A DNA stretch of 5,323 nt, taken from positions 1 through 5,323 of the forward strand of contig DAOUUT010000254.1 in NCBI GenBank assembly GCA_030668025.1, read 5' to 3'. The translations under genes were made by a program, and so were the position numbers. Below the pieces are notes generated by a model. The model was not told the origin of the DNA. It saw only the letters and a list, made by a program, of their open reading frames with translations, and did no database searches. Below are positions 4,804-5,323 of this stretch, in pieces. Every line of letters starts with the position of its first letter. Position 1 is the stretch's first letter. This DNA comes from Promethearchaeota archaeon (GTDB lineage Archaea > Asgardarchaeota > Lokiarchaeia > Sigynarchaeales > SOKP01).

Positions 4804-4889
4804 TTTATTATTACAAATTAGATATTTAAATTTTATGTTAATTTGGAATGTAAATTGATTTAAAAACAGATTTCAACCTACATTTTTAT

Positions 4890-4936
4890 AAGTTTTAAAA
4901 TATCGAAACTGAAGTTTAAGTATAGGTAAAAGTATA
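4890..4936 (+). repeat. Short repeats upstream of the winged-helix gene
   Basis: Three small patterns crowd this stretch. AAGTTTTAA (4890 on) and AAGTTTAA (4912 on) are 22 bases apart, about two helical turns. AAACT-GA-AGTTT (4906-4917) is a palindrome. AAGTATA occurs at 4918-4924 and 4930-4936, the second overlapping the TATA box. Autoregulatory operators are a reasonable guess; each is short and AT-rich. Confidence 0.3.
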
Positions 4937-4940
4937 AATA
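4933..4940 (+). promoter_or_regulatory. TATA box for a leaderless winged-helix regulator transcript
   Basis: TATAAATA, preceded by the purine-rich GTAAAAG (a BRE-like element), is centred about 26 bases before the ATG at 4963. Transcription should start within a few bases of the start codon, and no Shine-Dalgarno motif is present. Confidence 0.6.
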
Positions 4941-4962
4941 GTTCAATTTCTTTTTTATATTT

Positions 4963-5323
4963 ATGTCCATATTTTCTTTACCTAAGGAAGTTAAAGCTAA
5001 AGTCCTCTTAGAAGTCAAAAAAATCAGTAGATACGATTTAAGAATATTGTATTTACTAAAGAATTTAGGTTCTCAACGTTTCACAGATTTGATAGAATAT
5101 GCCGGATTGAGCAGGGCTACAGTCTCAAAATATTTGAAAAATCACGAAAAGAAAAATATTATTGAAAAGAAGTTATTTAAAAATCAAATAACCAATAGAC
5201 AGGAGCAACGTTATTTTATAACTGAATTAGGCATAGAAATGTTAAACGAGGAGCATATTGATACATCGGAAACCTTTTATTTTAATGAATTGAATAATTA
5301 TATTTCACAATTATCAGTTTTAG
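4963..5323 (+). CDS. Winged-helix DNA-binding transcriptional regulator, N-terminal part (runs off the window)
   Basis: The first 120 codons are open to the window end. Residues 21-90 form an ArsR/MarR/PadR-like winged helix: SRYDLRILYLLKN (helix 1), QRFTDLIEYA (helix 2), the turn and recognition helix GLSRATVSKYLKNHEKKNII (48-67), then the wing, IEKKLFKNQITNRQEQRYFI (67-86), leading into TELGIEML, a typical closing helix. The RATVSKYLK recognition helix is rich in contacts for the DNA major groove. What follows (95-120, acidic and aromatic) could be the start of a dimerisation or sensor region, which is cut off. The ligand or signal is unknown. The start is fixed by a TATA box 26 bases upstream. 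It is divergent from the coiled-coil/proline-rich gene and shares a 215-base region with repeat sequences, so it may control itself and that neighbour (inference). Confidence 0.85.
   Translation, partial: MSIFSLPKEVKAKVLLEVKKISRYDLRILYLLKNLGSQRFTDLIEYAGLSRATVSKYLKNHEKKNIIEKKLFKNQITNRQEQRYFITELGIEMLNEEHIDTSETFYFNELNNYISQLSVL

Noticed and set aside
1..5323. tRNA, rRNA, CRISPR array or insertion sequence
   Set aside because: I found no cloverleaf-like conserved arms, no regularly spaced direct repeats, no transposase motifs and no terminal inverted repeats with target duplications.

Overview
The window reads as AT-rich archaeal chromosome and carries eight protein genes. Six are complete and two run off the ends. 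I see no RNA genes, insertion sequences or CRISPR. Archaeal affiliation is inferred from three things: TATA-type promoters placed about 25 bases before start codons (at least two genes look leaderless), Shine-Dalgarno motifs complementary to an archaeal 16S tail on others, and the gene content. The mix of a eukaryote-like ubiquitin-fold protein ending in Gly-Gly, a DUF362/ferredoxin protein, a flavodoxin-fold iron-sulfur flavoprotein, a NiFe-hydrogenase maturation protease and a GPH-type transporter fits an anaerobic Asgard archaeon of the Lokiarchaeia/Promethearchaeota kind. That placement is an inference; no marker gene in the window proves it.

Layout, left to right. Bases 1-274 (minus) hold the N-terminal 91 residues of a GPH/MelB-type sugar-cation symporter that starts with TTG. 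A 134-base divergent intergenic region separates it from a hydrogenase maturation protease at 409-984 (plus), probably leaderless. This converges, with only 3 bases between stop codons, on a minus-strand pair: a two-domain flavodoxin-fold protein (1191-2582) and, 26 bases downstream of it, a 58-residue protein of unknown function (988-1164). After a 188-base gap comes a minus-strand DUF362 protein with two 4Fe-4S centres and a C-terminal membrane anchor (2771-3997). Next is an 84-residue ubiquitin-like protein (4149-4403, minus), separated by a U-rich terminator tract. Then comes a 62-residue coiled-coil/proline-rich protein (4559-4747, minus). A 215-base divergent region leads to the start of a winged-helix regulator (4963 to the end, plus). 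No gene-free stretch exceeds 300 bases.

How they may work together. The flavoprotein, the membrane-anchored ferredoxin/DUF362 protein and the hydrogenase protease share an anaerobic redox theme, but each seems to be its own transcription unit, and the hydrogenase subunits are not here. The ubiquitin-like gene has no E1, E2, RING or JAMM protease gene beside it in this window. It must either use conjugation enzymes encoded elsewhere or act unconjugated. The proline-rich microprotein and the divergent winged-helix regulator share a promoter region with several repeat sequences that could be operators.

The items most worth following up are the ubiquitin-like protein with a one-residue tail after Gly-Gly, the neighbouring coiled-coil/polyproline microprotein, and the fused double flavodoxin with one iron-sulfur motif. 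I do not see strong evidence for a complete new multi-gene system.
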